Positions 1 to 8,013 of a stretch of 47,279 nucleotides of DNA are shown here, in pieces; positions within the stretch are counted from its first letter, which is position 1, and each line of letters starts with the position of its first letter. This DNA is from Coleofasciculus sp. FACHB-T130 (GTDB lineage Bacteria; Cyanobacteriota; Cyanobacteriia; Cyanobacteriales; FACHB-T130), in assembly GCF_014695375.1 (NCBI RefSeq), contig NZ_JACJOG010000044.1:1-47279 (forward strand). Direction: 5' to 3'. Below the pieces are notes generated by a model. It was not told the origin of the DNA and ran no database searches. It saw only the letters and a list, made by a program, of their open reading frames with translations. The translations under genes were made by a program, and so were the position numbers.

Positions 1-115
1 CGCTTTTATAGGCTTTTCTAGTCATAGCCGCAGTTTTAGGCAACATCCACTTATGGTATTGGCGGCATTGCTATCCACTCCCTGTCTTCAGATTTACTTT
101 ATAAATCAGCTCTTA
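1..115. repeat. 115-bp terminal inverted repeat, left copy
   Basis: These bases are an exact reverse complement of positions 47165-47279; the match stops at base 116. One frame reads open through the repeat and continues to a stop near base 200, so it could be the end of a mobile-element gene, but I do not recognise the protein. A repeat at both contig edges usually means that the assembly stopped in a multi-copy element. Confidence 0.9.
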
Positions 116-186
116 GAGGCTGTTTGTAAACATCGGTTAGCAGATAGCCTTGATAGAGCCGTCCTATATGATTCCGAAAGGCGAAA

Positions 187-213
187 TCCCCGACTTCTTT
201 AAGAAGTCGGGGA
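187..213. terminator. Perfect hairpin, terminator-like or dispersed palindrome
   Basis: A 13-bp perfect stem (TCCCCGACTTCTT with AAGAAGTCGGGGA) around one base. It lies just beyond the 3' end of the minus-strand AarF kinase gene. No U-run follows on either strand. Similar CCCCGACTT palindromes are common between cyanobacterial genes, so it may be a dispersed repeat as well as a terminator. A related hairpin sits at 10002-10031. Confidence 0.6.
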
Positions 214-308
214 CTTGAACTCTAAGGATATCGCAACTTAAATAGGCTTGCCCTATTAAGCTTGATTCACTATTTAAAAAGGTTACTTCCCGGACAACAG
301 TAACTCTA

Positions 309-1961
309 TCACTTCAAACGCCCAGAACGTAGGATGCTCACAATTAACCACAAACCCAGGAAGCTAGCAGCAGCAAATAGACCATTGCTTAATAAAGATA
401 GCCCCCCTCCTGTTTGAGCATTGCTGGAGATAATCGCCGCTCCGATAATTAGGGAACCCACGACAACACTAAAGGAAAGGCGGTTAGCAGAGTTCTCCAA
501 ACTGCGACGAAATGGAACGATGTCTGGCATCTTGATATTCCACTTCAACGTTTCAGAAGTGATTCTTTCGAGCAGCAACTCCACTTGGCGGGGAGATTCC
601 AAAGACAAACTTTTAATATCTAAAGCTGTTCTCAGCAAAGCTTGTAACGGGTCATCCCCGAATAATTGACGCCGGAATAAATCGGTCATCAAAGGCTTAA
701 TTTCCTCGATGAGATTTAAGTCTGGGTCAAATAAATGCCCTGTTCCCTCTAAATTTGCTAGCGTTTTTGAATATAATCCCATATTGCTAGGCAACCGGAT
801 TTTATTGTCGCGGGCGACTTGCAACACTTCATAAAAAACTTGACTCAAATTGATTTGTGACAGACTCAGGTTGTAATACTTTCGCAACAGCTTTTCAAAG
901 TCACTTTCTAACTTTGCTAAATTTGCTGGTTGAGCCGATTCAGCTAATTGCAAAGTCAACTGACTACAGCGACGGGCATCAATATTTGCGATCGCTAACA
1001 GCATCTCCGTTAAAATCTGCTGAGTCCGGGGGTCTAGTCGCCCGATCATCCCAAAGTCAAGCAGCGCTACGCGACCATCTCTCAGATAAAAAATATTGCC
1101 TGGATGCGGGTCAGCGTGAAAGAAGCCGTCAAGATACAACTGTTGAAAGAAAACGCGACACAGTAGCCGAGTGATGTCTCGCCGCTGGTCGCTGGGGCTT
1201 TTACCGTCGTTGATTTGCTCGAAATTTGCCTCTAGCAACGGTACCCCATCTAGCCATTCCAGTACCAATAGCTTTTGGGTGGTTAACTGCCAAATAATTT
1301 CCGGAATCACCACCTGCTTCGGGTCAAACCAGCGGCTGGTCGATAAATTGCGGCGTAGCTGGTTGGTGAAATTGGCTTCTTGGGTAAAATCAAGCTCAGC
1401 CAGCAAAGCATTAGAAAATTCGTTCGCTAAAGCGACAATATCGATATCTGGCCCAATATCGGTGCGAGCAACTAAATCGGCTAAACCTTTAATGATGGAA
1501 ATATCTTGAGAGATAATCGCATCAATTCCCGGTCGCTGCACCTTCAGAGCCACTTCCCGCCCATCTGCTAAGGTGGCGCGATGCGTCTGAGCAATTGAAC
1601 CAGCAGCAACCGCCACCGGGTTGATGGTGCTGAAAACCTCCTCCATCGGACGATCCAATTGCTTCCGAATCACCACTTCAACCTCTGACCAAGGCACGGG
1701 CGGTACCTCAGATTGAAGCGTTGACAGTTTTTCAATGTAGTCCGCCGAGAGTAAGTCAGGGCGAGTCGAGAGCAGTTGCCCCAGCTTGACATAGACTGGC
1801 CCCAAATCCACTAAGATGTTGCGAAGGACGGCGGGAGTCGGCAGCCTCGGTTCATCAGCTTTGCCGCCGGTCAAGAGCCGTCTCATGTAGTCCCAACCGT
1901 TGCGGAAGACGACCTCAAGGATTTCTCTTTGGCGAGAAGTGGTTTGGGTTAAGGAAAACAC
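309..1961 (-). CDS. ABC1/AarF/UbiB-family atypical protein kinase
   Basis: A 550-residue member of the ABC1K (AarF/UbiB/ADCK) family, atypical kinases or ATPases linked to quinone and isoprenoid lipid metabolism and, in cyanobacteria and plastids, to the thylakoid. Visible in order: the KxGQ motif (KLGQ, residues 59-62), the alanine-rich loop in its variant AAGS (119-122) in place of the P-loop, the VALK lysine (140), the catalytic segment HADPHPGN (282-289), and the metal-binding DFG (302-304). Two hydrophobic stretches close the C-terminus and suggest a membrane anchor. The length is normal for the family. It is followed upstream (135-bp gap) by the guanylyltransferase gene on the same strand. 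The substrate cannot be told from sequence. Confidence 0.93.
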   Translation of the reverse strand: MFSLTQTTSRQREILEVVFRNGWDYMRRLLTGGKADEPRLPTPAVLRNILVDLGPVYVKLGQLLSTRPDLLSADYIEKLSTLQSEVPPVPWSEVEVVIRKQLDRPMEEVFSTINPVAVAAGSIAQTHRATLADGREVALKVQRPGIDAIISQDISIIKGLADLVARTDIGPDIDIVALANEFSNALLAELDFTQEANFTNQLRRNLSTSRWFDPKQVVIPEIIWQLTTQKLLVLEWLDGVPLLEANFEQINDGKSPSDQRRDITRLLCRVFFQQLYLDGFFHADPHPGNIFYLRDGRVALLDFGMIGRLDPRTQQILTEMLLAIANIDARRCSQLTLQLAESAQPANLAKLESDFEKLLRKYYNLSLSQINLSQVFYEVLQVARDNKIRLPSNMGLYSKTLANLEGTGHLFDPDLNLIEEIKPLMTDLFRRQLFGDDPLQALLRTALDIKSLSLESPRQVELLLERITSETLKWNIKMPDIVPFRRSLENSANRLSFSVVVGSLIIGAAIISSNAQTGGGLSLLSNGLFAAASFLGLWLIVSILRSGRLK

Positions 1962-2096
1962 GGGTTTTAAGGGATAGCTAATGGAATCATGGAAGTCTGG
2001 CTAATGGGTCTTGAACAATTCGCAATTCGCCATTAGCCATCATCCCTCTTATTAATACTTCATACTTCCAACTTCTGCCTTCCGTTGGAGGGTAGA

Positions 2097-3158
2097 TTAC
2101 AGCAACTTTTCAAGCTTCGGATCGGTTCGTAGCAACTCAAGAACCTTTTTGATTTCTTGGGTGCGGTCTTTTTTGACAATCAGCGTGACATTGCGATCGC
2201 GTACAATCACCACATCCTCCATCCCAATCGTCACGATTACCTCATCCTCACCCTCGGCGTAGAGAATCGCCCCTTGGGTATCCATTCCCACGTGAGTCGC
2301 CAGTTCTACATTGGGCTTATCGCCTTTCAGCAACCGTTCGATGGCGTTCCAATCTCCCAAATCGTCCCACCCGAAGGACACTGGCAGCACATAAGCCAGC
2401 TGAGTCTTCTCCATCAGCGCATAGTCGATACTCTTCTTCGGCATCTGAGAGTAAGCTGCAACCCCTTTTTCTTCGAGAAGATCCATCATTTCCGGCGCGT
2501 AAGTGCGAAGTTCATCTAGCACGACCCCAGCTTGGAAGATGAACATTCCGCTATTCCAGCTGAATCGACCCGTTGCCAAAAACTCCTCTGCCGTCGGGCG
2601 GTCGGGTTTTTCGGTGAATCGGCTGACGCGGTAGGTGGGAAACTCCCCAACCTTGCCAGTTTCTTCTCCTTGCTCAATGTAACCGTAGCCCGTAGATGGA
2701 TAATTCGGCTTAATCCCCAATGTCACAATCGACGGCTGAGTTGCTGCCAAAGTAGCACCGGCTTCCAGCGTTTGTTGAAAAGCCTTCTCGTCTGCAATCC
2801 AATGGTCGGCGGGGAAAAAGCCCACAACCGCGTTTTCTCCATACCGCTTAGCAATTTCCAGCGTTGTCCAGGCGACCGCTGGGGCAGTATCGCGTCCTTC
2901 TGGTTCAACGAGCAAATTTTCCACGGGTAGCTGGGGCAGTTGTTCTTTCACCCCATCTGCCAGCAAAGCCGAAGTAACGACCCATAGCTTCTCCCAGCCT
3001 CCAGCCAGAGATAACAGCCGGTCAGCCGTCGCTTGCAGCAAACTCTTGCCGCTGCCATCCAAACTTAAAAACTGCTTAGGTCGGTGCTTGCGGCTGAGGG
3101 GCCAGAAGCGTTCCCCTTTACCACCGGCGAGAATTACAGGGATTAGCGATTGATTCAT
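2097..3158 (-). CDS. manC: Mannose-1-phosphate guanylyltransferase (GDP-mannose pyrophosphorylase)
   Basis: This 353-residue protein makes GDP-mannose from mannose-1-phosphate and GTP, the donor for polysaccharides and glycolipids. The N-terminus has the nucleotidyltransferase signature VILAGGKGERFWPLSR followed by RPKQFL. Further on are FFPADHWI, the FTEKP sugar-binding motif and WNSGMFIF, all typical of the ManC/GMP group. It ends after the left-handed helix region and lacks the C-terminal cupin of bifunctional PMI/GMP enzymes, so it is the monofunctional type. The start ATG at 3158 opens directly on the signature. The gene faces away from the LCP gene at 3422, leaving a shared 263-bp promoter region with several HIP1 octamers. 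Confidence 0.93.
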   Translation of the reverse strand: MNQSLIPVILAGGKGERFWPLSRKHRPKQFLSLDGSGKSLLQATADRLLSLAGGWEKLWVVTSALLADGVKEQLPQLPVENLLVEPEGRDTAPAVAWTTLEIAKRYGENAVVGFFPADHWIADEKAFQQTLEAGATLAATQPSIVTLGIKPNYPSTGYGYIEQGEETGKVGEFPTYRVSRFTEKPDRPTAEEFLATGRFSWNSGMFIFQAGVVLDELRTYAPEMMDLLEEKGVAAYSQMPKKSIDYALMEKTQLAYVLPVSFGWDDLGDWNAIERLLKGDKPNVELATHVGMDTQGAILYAEGEDEVIVTIGMEDVVIVRDRNVTLIVKKDRTQEIKKVLELLRTDPKLEKLL

Positions 3159-3421
3159 TTTTGGCTTTAGCCTATTGTTTTCGGCTCTATGTTAACCTTG
3201 ACGCGATCGCGATCGCTGTTTAACCTTTGTGCTTGCTCCCGATCAAACGCCTCGTGCAACTTCTCCCAAATTTCTGTAGAAACCAACCTGTAGAAACAAG
3301 CTTAAGGCACCGCTGCAATGTCATTTCCTTTGGGAGATGGAGAACCTAAAGTTATAATCCACCTTGGAAATAAGTCTCCAGAAAGATACATATAGTCTGC
3401 GGTTGTGGTGATGAGGTAAAC

Positions 3422-4861
3422 GTGGAAGAAGGTATCAAACAGTCTCAAACCAGTCCAGACCACGAAACGTCTAAAGGTTCTAGCAATCAGCAGGCACCCC
3501 GTACAGATGCCGTTGATGACGATTCCGACACCTCACCCCAATCGCAGACAAGCGATGTGGCAAATGAGGTTTCGCCCCAAAAAAACAACTTGGGGCGGCG
3601 CTTGTTATGGATCGCTGTCTTTATCATCACAGCAACAGTTTCTGCCACAGTGGGAGCAACTTTAGCACTGATTACCCCTTTGTCGCCGATCGTTGCCTCC
3701 CAGACTCCAGGAGAAAAGACCGCGACTGAGGGATGGGGTAGAGGTTTTCAGTACCGTCTGGCGCGACCCGTCAATATCCTGGTTATGGGAATTGACCGCC
3801 TCCACAACTCACCAGATAATTCGCCGGATAATTTCACTGGCAACAGCGATACGATGCTGCTGTTGCGGTTAGACCCGACTGACCATTCAGTAAAAATGCT
3901 TTCCATTCCACGAGATACGCGAGTGGAAATTCCGGGCGTTGGTTTTAACAAGATCAACCAGGCAAATGTCAACGGGGGCGCAGCCTTATCCGCACGAGTT
4001 GTCAGCCGTACCCTAAACAACGTCCAGATCGATCGATACGTGCGAGTCACCACCGATGCCTTTCGGGAGTTGGTGGATTTGGTGGGCGGCATTGAGGTAT
4101 TTGTTCCTCGCCAGATGTCCTATGTAGACGAAACCCAAAAACTCAAAATCGATCTTTCCCCAGGCTGGCAAACTCTCAATGGCGACCAAGCAGAACAGTT
4201 TGCGCGGTTCCGGAATGACAAGAACGGCGATATTGGTCGGGTGCAGCGACAGCAAGCCCTTCTCAAGTCGTTGCGGCAGCGTCTGACGAACCCAGCCGTA
4301 TTGCCTCGCTTGCCTCAACTGATCCGGGTGATGTGGAAGTACGTTGACACGAATCTCAGCTTAGAAGAAACCCTAGCGCTGGCAAATTTTGGCATCAACT
4401 TGGAGCAAGATGATTTCAAAATGGTGTTGTTGCCCGGTCGATTCAGCGACCCCCAGGAGTACATTGCCAGCTATTGGATTCTGGATTCCGAGGGGAGAGA
4501 TCGCATCATGCGCCAATATTTTGGGCAAGAAACGACTCTTGCCTCTGTAGAGGAAAGCCGTTCTCTTAGCACCCTGAGAATCGCAATCCAAAATGCCACC
4601 GAGCAGCCTGGTATCGCTTATCGTGTTTCTGAATATCTGGCGGCGAAGGGATTTGTAAATGTTTATGTTGTCAATGATTGGCCCGACCGCGAACGCCAAA
4701 CTCAAATTATTGTCCAGCAAGGCGACTTAACAAAAGCAGCGGCTTTGAAAAGAGTGCTGGGCGTCGGTCATATTGAAGCGGCTTCTATCGGTGATTTGGA
4801 ATCTGAGATTACCCTACGAGTGGGTGAAGACTGGCTCGATACAATGAAAAATGTACAATAA
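3422..4861 (+). CDS. LytR-CpsA-Psr (LCP) family protein with LytR_C domain
   Basis: A 479-residue cell-envelope protein. LCP enzymes transfer lipid-linked glycopolymers to peptidoglycan on the outer face of the cytoplasmic membrane. Residues 1-58 are a polar, low-complexity cytoplasmic tail, about 60-85 a single membrane span, about 115-290 the LCP domain, and about 388-470 a LytR_C domain. The LCP core shows SDTMLLLRLDP, the lipid/Mg-binding SIPRDTRV, and the ARFRNDKNGDIGRVQRQQ block with its conserved arginines. The start is GTG at 3422, with GAGG at 3413-3416 five bases upstream. No glycosyltransferase genes lie next to it apart from the divergent manC gene, which could supply precursor. 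Confidence 0.92.
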   Translation: MEEGIKQSQTSPDHETSKGSSNQQAPRTDAVDDDSDTSPQSQTSDVANEVSPQKNNLGRRLLWIAVFIITATVSATVGATLALITPLSPIVASQTPGEKTATEGWGRGFQYRLARPVNILVMGIDRLHNSPDNSPDNFTGNSDTMLLLRLDPTDHSVKMLSIPRDTRVEIPGVGFNKINQANVNGGAALSARVVSRTLNNVQIDRYVRVTTDAFRELVDLVGGIEVFVPRQMSYVDETQKLKIDLSPGWQTLNGDQAEQFARFRNDKNGDIGRVQRQQALLKSLRQRLTNPAVLPRLPQLIRVMWKYVDTNLSLEETLALANFGINLEQDDFKMVLLPGRFSDPQEYIASYWILDSEGRDRIMRQYFGQETTLASVEESRSLSTLRIAIQNATEQPGIAYRVSEYLAAKGFVNVYVVNDWPDRERQTQIIVQQGDLTKAAALKRVLGVGHIEAASIGDLESEITLRVGEDWLDTMKNVQ

Positions 4862-4957
4862 AAAATTGAAAAACCGCCTTATTTTTATCTTTGATTGCAG
4901 ACGAAGCTGGAGAGCCTTAAAAAGAACAACTTGCTTTTTAAATTTTTGATTAATCCT

Positions 4958-5488
4958 ATGCAACCTTTAACTTCAAAAGCAATTAAAAATTTTGTGGTGC
5001 GCGTGCTTAGCGGTATCTTGCTATTAGCTTTGGCATGGCTGTGGGTGATGTTGAGCGCTACTCCTGCTTTTGCTCAGGCAGGGACAATTAATTACACCAA
5101 TATTAATTTGGAAAATCGGGATTTCTCGAATGCTGATTTAGTTGGTGGTGTATTTGTCGCAGCTGAAATGCGAGGAACAAACTTCCAGGGAGCTGACCTT
5201 ACCAATGCGATTTTGACCAAGGGAGTGTTATTAAAAGCAAATCTGGAAGGAGCAAACCTGACTGGGGCTTTGGTAGACCGAGTAACGTTGGACGAGGCTA
5301 ATTTAACCAACGCGATTTTAACGGAAGCAACGTTGACGCGGACTCGCTTTTACGACACCATCATTACGGGCGCTGATTTTACGGATGCACTAATTGACCG
5401 CTACGAAGTATCTCAGCTCTGTCAGCGAGCAGAAGGTGTGAACCCAGTAACGGGTGTTTCTACGCGGGACAGCTTAGGCTGTCGCTAA
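4958..5488 (+). CDS. Exported pentapeptide-repeat protein, probably lumenal or periplasmic
   Basis: About 176 residues. I prefer the ATG at 4958 to an in-frame TTG at 4895 because it opens directly on a signal peptide: a positive N-region, a Leu/Ala/Trp hydrophobic core and a cleavage site after ATPAFA. The mature part is made of pentapeptide repeats of A(D/N)Lxx type (for example [21 protein letters not shown]), which fold as a right-handed beta-helix, and ends with a cysteine-containing tail (SQLCQRAEG...SLGCR). Lumenal pentapeptide proteins of this shape are common in cyanobacteria, and their biochemical role is largely unknown. The 3' end overlaps the convergent esterase gene by 15 bp. 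Confidence 0.88.
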   Translation: MQPLTSKAIKNFVVRVLSGILLLALAWLWVMLSATPAFAQAGTINYTNINLENRDFSNADLVGGVFVAAEMRGTNFQGADLTNAILTKGVLLKANLEGANLTGALVDRVTLDEANLTNAILTEATLTRTRFYDTIITGADFTDALIDRYEVSQLCQRAEGVNPVTGVSTRDSLGCR

Positions 5489-6211
5489 ACGGTCGTTCGC
5501 CAATTGTTGCATAGGCTCCCAGTTAAGGACATCTTGGAGCAATGCCTGATAGCCTGCGACATTTGGGTGGAGTCCGTCTTCAGTAAGATGCGATCGCCAC
5601 CAATCTTCACCCCGATTCATCCACAGCTCGAAAATATCCAGATAGGGAATCTGTCGCGCCTGACACGCTAGCCGCGTTGCTTCTTTATACCGATATTGAT
5701 CGCCGTGATTGTAGTAAAAACAGTCCAAAAATGGCATTTTCGCCTCATCTACCGGCACCATCCCCACAAAGACTACCGGACAGAATCTTTGGGTTAGCGT
5801 TGCGGTAGCGCTCTGAGTACATCGCTCTAGCAACAAATCCATTTCTGCTTTGAAAACTTCAAAGTCGGTAAAATTCCGCCCAGTCGGTCGAGCCAACCGA
5901 GCCGAATCATTGACCCCGACTGATAGAATAATTGCATCGGGTACGCGATTTCTCAGCTCACCGCGATGGCGAAACTCCTGCTCTAACCGCTGTTGCACTT
6001 GGCTGATGCCGTCACCCCGGACACCCAAATTGTAGAGAACGTGTCCCGGACTATCCGGCAGCATCCAGCGACGCCGCAGCCGCTCTACCCACCCGCCACC
6101 TTCCGGATCGCCGAATCCATAAACAAGACTGTCTCCCAGTGCTACAAGCTTCAGAGGATGGCGATCGCTTTCAGGAAACGGCTTAATCGTAGGAGGGACA
6201 AGGGTTTGCAT
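5474..6211 (-). CDS. SGNH/GDSL-type esterase or lipase
   Basis: A 245-residue hydrolase of the SGNH superfamily. All four blocks are visible: block I with the nucleophile serine ([19 protein letters not shown]), block II glycine ([10 protein letters not shown]), block III asparagine (SVGVNDSAR), and block V with the Asp/His pair ([13 protein letters not shown]). There is no signal peptide, so it is probably cytoplasmic. Family members cleave acyl, acetyl or thioester groups, and the substrate cannot be inferred here. It is divergent from rpoZ, with a 230-bp shared upstream region, and its 3' end overlaps the pentapeptide gene by 15 bp. Confidence 0.9.
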   Translation of the reverse strand: MQTLVPPTIKPFPESDRHPLKLVALGDSLVYGFGDPEGGGWVERLRRRWMLPDSPGHVLYNLGVRGDGISQVQQRLEQEFRHRGELRNRVPDAIILSVGVNDSARLARPTGRNFTDFEVFKAEMDLLLERCTQSATATLTQRFCPVVFVGMVPVDEAKMPFLDCFYYNHGDQYRYKEATRLACQARQIPYLDIFELWMNRGEDWWRSHLTEDGLHPNVAGYQALLQDVLNWEPMQQLANDRLATA

Positions 6212-6441
6212 GGACTGTAATCTCGAACTTATTTTCAGAATGATATAGATAGATTGATAAGAATCTACATAATATTAAACGATTCTTTGTCTTGAAAGAA
6301 ATTCTTCAGTGAATCTCCGGGCGGTGCTAACAGCCACAAAAATTGGGGACTCCTGCTAGACTGAAGGGTGCAAGGTGACAGGAGGGTCGCGCGACTGTGC
6401 GCCGCTACTCACGAACAACAATTAACAACTAATCCAACGTG

Positions 6442-6669
6442 ATGCAAAAGCGTTTCAAGTTTGATACAACCGAAGTTTTACTCCGGGCTGAAGAGCTGGT
6501 GAGTGCTGCTTCCAATCGCTACCGGATTACCGTTCAAGTAGCGAATCGCGCTAAGCGCCGTCGCTATGAAGACTTTGATAATGTTGACGATCCGATGATG
6601 AAGCCAGTGCTGCGGGCGATTCTGGAAATGTCCGATGAGCTAACGCAACCGGAAATTATTGGCGATTAG
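6442..6669 (+). CDS. rpoZ: DNA-directed RNA polymerase omega subunit
   Basis: A 75-residue protein that matches cyanobacterial omega: [20 protein letters not shown], then [16 protein letters not shown] and [11 protein letters not shown] at the end. Omega helps assemble the beta' subunit and influences sigma-factor choice. A GTG at 6439 lies directly in front of the ATG at 6442. I chose ATG because the conserved N-terminus begins MQKRFKFD. Nineteen bases separate it from the next gene, so the three genes 6442-7737 probably form one operon. Confidence 0.95.
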   Translation: MQKRFKFDTTEVLLRAEELVSAASNRYRITVQVANRAKRRRYEDFDNVDDPMMKPVLRAILEMSDELTQPEIIGD

Positions 6670-6688
6670 ATAAAAAATAACAAGCAAG

Positions 6689-7309
6689 ATGAAGCGACAA
6701 ACCAAAAAATTTCCCAAGCGAATGCTACGTTTTGCCGTTGCCTCTCTAACGGCGCTGTTTTTATTTCCTTGGGGAAGCATCTTTGATCCTTCATCCTCGC
6801 TTTTTCATCTTTCCGAACAGCCTGCGATTGCCCAGATGTACGGAACTCAGGATGTCTGGCGGCAAGTTTATCAACGCCTACCGGATTTGCCGCTAGAAAA
6901 TCAATACATCAGCAAGGAAACTGGCAAGCAGGCATCGGAAAATACCCTAGTAGGTCGCATCATCCGCTATCACGTTTATGTAAAGTCACGTCCACCCAAC
7001 TATCGGCTGGATTGGAAACTGACCTTGGCGGACTATCTGGGCGCAAACGAACTAATCCAGGAGTCGCTATATCCGGGTTATGATACGTTGCAGAAAAATC
7101 CCATGCAGAGCGATCGCGCGGTCATTGAACGCCTGAATCGAGCGCAACGAGACGCCTTAGTTCAAGTCCTCGTGAGTCTATTCACTCCCAATTCTCAGCA
7201 GCAGGCACCCGTACCTTCTCCCAGCGCTTCACCTCAGCCACAGGCAGCACCCAAACCCAGTGGAGGGCTAGCACTGCCTCAGCCAGGAGATGCTCAGTTA
7301 CTCAAGTAA
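6689..7309 (+). CDS. Conserved cyanobacterial secreted protein of unknown function
   Basis: A 206-residue protein. A basic N-terminus (MKRQTKKFPKRMLRF) is followed by a hydrophobic stretch and a likely cleavage region near EQPAIAQ at about residue 48, so it is probably exported. The middle has a folded region with aromatic and charged residues (YRLDWKLTLADYLGANEL) and the C-terminal 50 residues are rich in Pro, Ala, Gln and Ser. I do not recognise a family with known function. Its position between rpoZ and the DUF1818 gene suggests co-transcription only. Confidence 0.75.
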   Translation: MKRQTKKFPKRMLRFAVASLTALFLFPWGSIFDPSSSLFHLSEQPAIAQMYGTQDVWRQVYQRLPDLPLENQYISKETGKQASENTLVGRIIRYHVYVKSRPPNYRLDWKLTLADYLGANELIQESLYPGYDTLQKNPMQSDRAVIERLNRAQRDALVQVLVSLFTPNSQQQAPVPSPSASPQPQAAPKPSGGLALPQPGDAQLLK

Positions 7310-7362
7310 GGAAAAATTAAAAACTAAAAATGTAAGAAAAGCGCTTTAGTTTTTGATTTTTA

Positions 7363-7737
7363 ATGACTTTTATGGAACGTCTCATCAAAAGTGGAGTTGG
7401 CTGGCGCATTGGCTGGAACCCTAACACGAGTGAGTTTAAAGGGTTAGTTGGTGGGGATGATTGGGCGATAGAGCTGACAGAGGCAGAGTTAAATGAGTTT
7501 TGTCGCTTGCTGGCGCAATTGGCAGAAAGTATGAGCCAGATCGCGACTGAGTTGATGGATGAGGAGAAAATCGCCTGCGAAACTGAAAGCGACTTACTTT
7601 GGATGGAAGTGGAGGGCTACCCCCATGCTTACAGCCTTCGCTTCATTCTCCACACGGGACGGCGGGGTGAGGGTAGCTGGAATGAGGCAGCAGTACCGGG
7701 TTTGATGCAAGCGGCTCAAATGTTAAAGGTTTTCTGA
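7363..7737 (+). CDS. DUF1818 family protein
   Basis: A 124-residue protein matching the cyanobacterial DUF1818 family: it opens with a GVGWRIGWNP motif and continues with FKGLVGGDDWAIELTEAEL, and near the end has the GRRGEGSW segment. It is soluble with no signal peptide, acidic, and of normal length for the family. A second ATG at 7372 is an alternative start. Function is unknown. It is the last gene of the rpoZ cluster and is followed 50 bp later by the tRNA-Pro gene. Confidence 0.85.
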   Translation: MTFMERLIKSGVGWRIGWNPNTSEFKGLVGGDDWAIELTEAELNEFCRLLAQLAESMSQIATELMDEEKIACETESDLLWMEVEGYPHAYSLRFILHTGRRGEGSWNEAAVPGLMQAAQMLKVF

Positions 7738-7744
7738 TTGCATC

Positions 7745-7774
7745 TTGACAGCTTTAAAAAAGCTGATATAGAAT
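7745..7774 (+). promoter_or_regulatory. Likely sigma-70 type promoter of tRNA-Pro
   Basis: A perfect TTGACA at 7745-7750 is followed 16-18 bases later by TATAGAAT (7767-7774), which holds two overlapping -10 candidates. The tRNA begins 12 bases downstream, as expected for a tRNA promoter with a short leader. No expression data are available. Confidence 0.6.
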
Positions 7775-7786
7775 ATAAGACTGTGC

Positions 7787-7860
7787 CGGGGTGTAGCGCA
7801 GGTTGGTAGCGCGCAGCTTTGGGGTAGCTGAGGTCGTGGGTTCGAATCCCGCCACTCCGA
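7787..7860 (+). tRNA. tRNA-Pro, anticodon GGG
   Basis: A full cloverleaf of 74 nt. The acceptor CGGGGTG pairs with CACTCCG (one G-U), the D stem is GCGC/GCGC, and the anticodon stem CAGCT/AGCTG closes the loop TTGGGGT, placing GGG at 34-36. The T arm is GTGGG-TTCGAAT-CCCGC and the discriminator base is A. CCA is not encoded. The reverse strand of this gene gives a false protein frame, a well-known artefact. Confidence 0.96.
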
Positions 7861-8013
7861 TTAGTCCGGCAGAATCCGTTAAGTTGAAAGGGGCGAGTTC
7901 TCCTGAGGGAGATAAAAAATCGCTCATCATTGTCATAGAAGCTAAGTCATAGACGCTCATGGCTTAGCGTGTAGGGAGCCTGTATCGCGGTTATTGCTGT
8001 GGAGCGATCGCTT

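Noticed and set aside
7754-7960. 68-codon minus-strand frame with a GVAGFEPTTSATPKL motif
   Set aside because: This is the antisense translation of the tRNA-Pro gene, a known false protein; the tRNA cloverleaf is complete.
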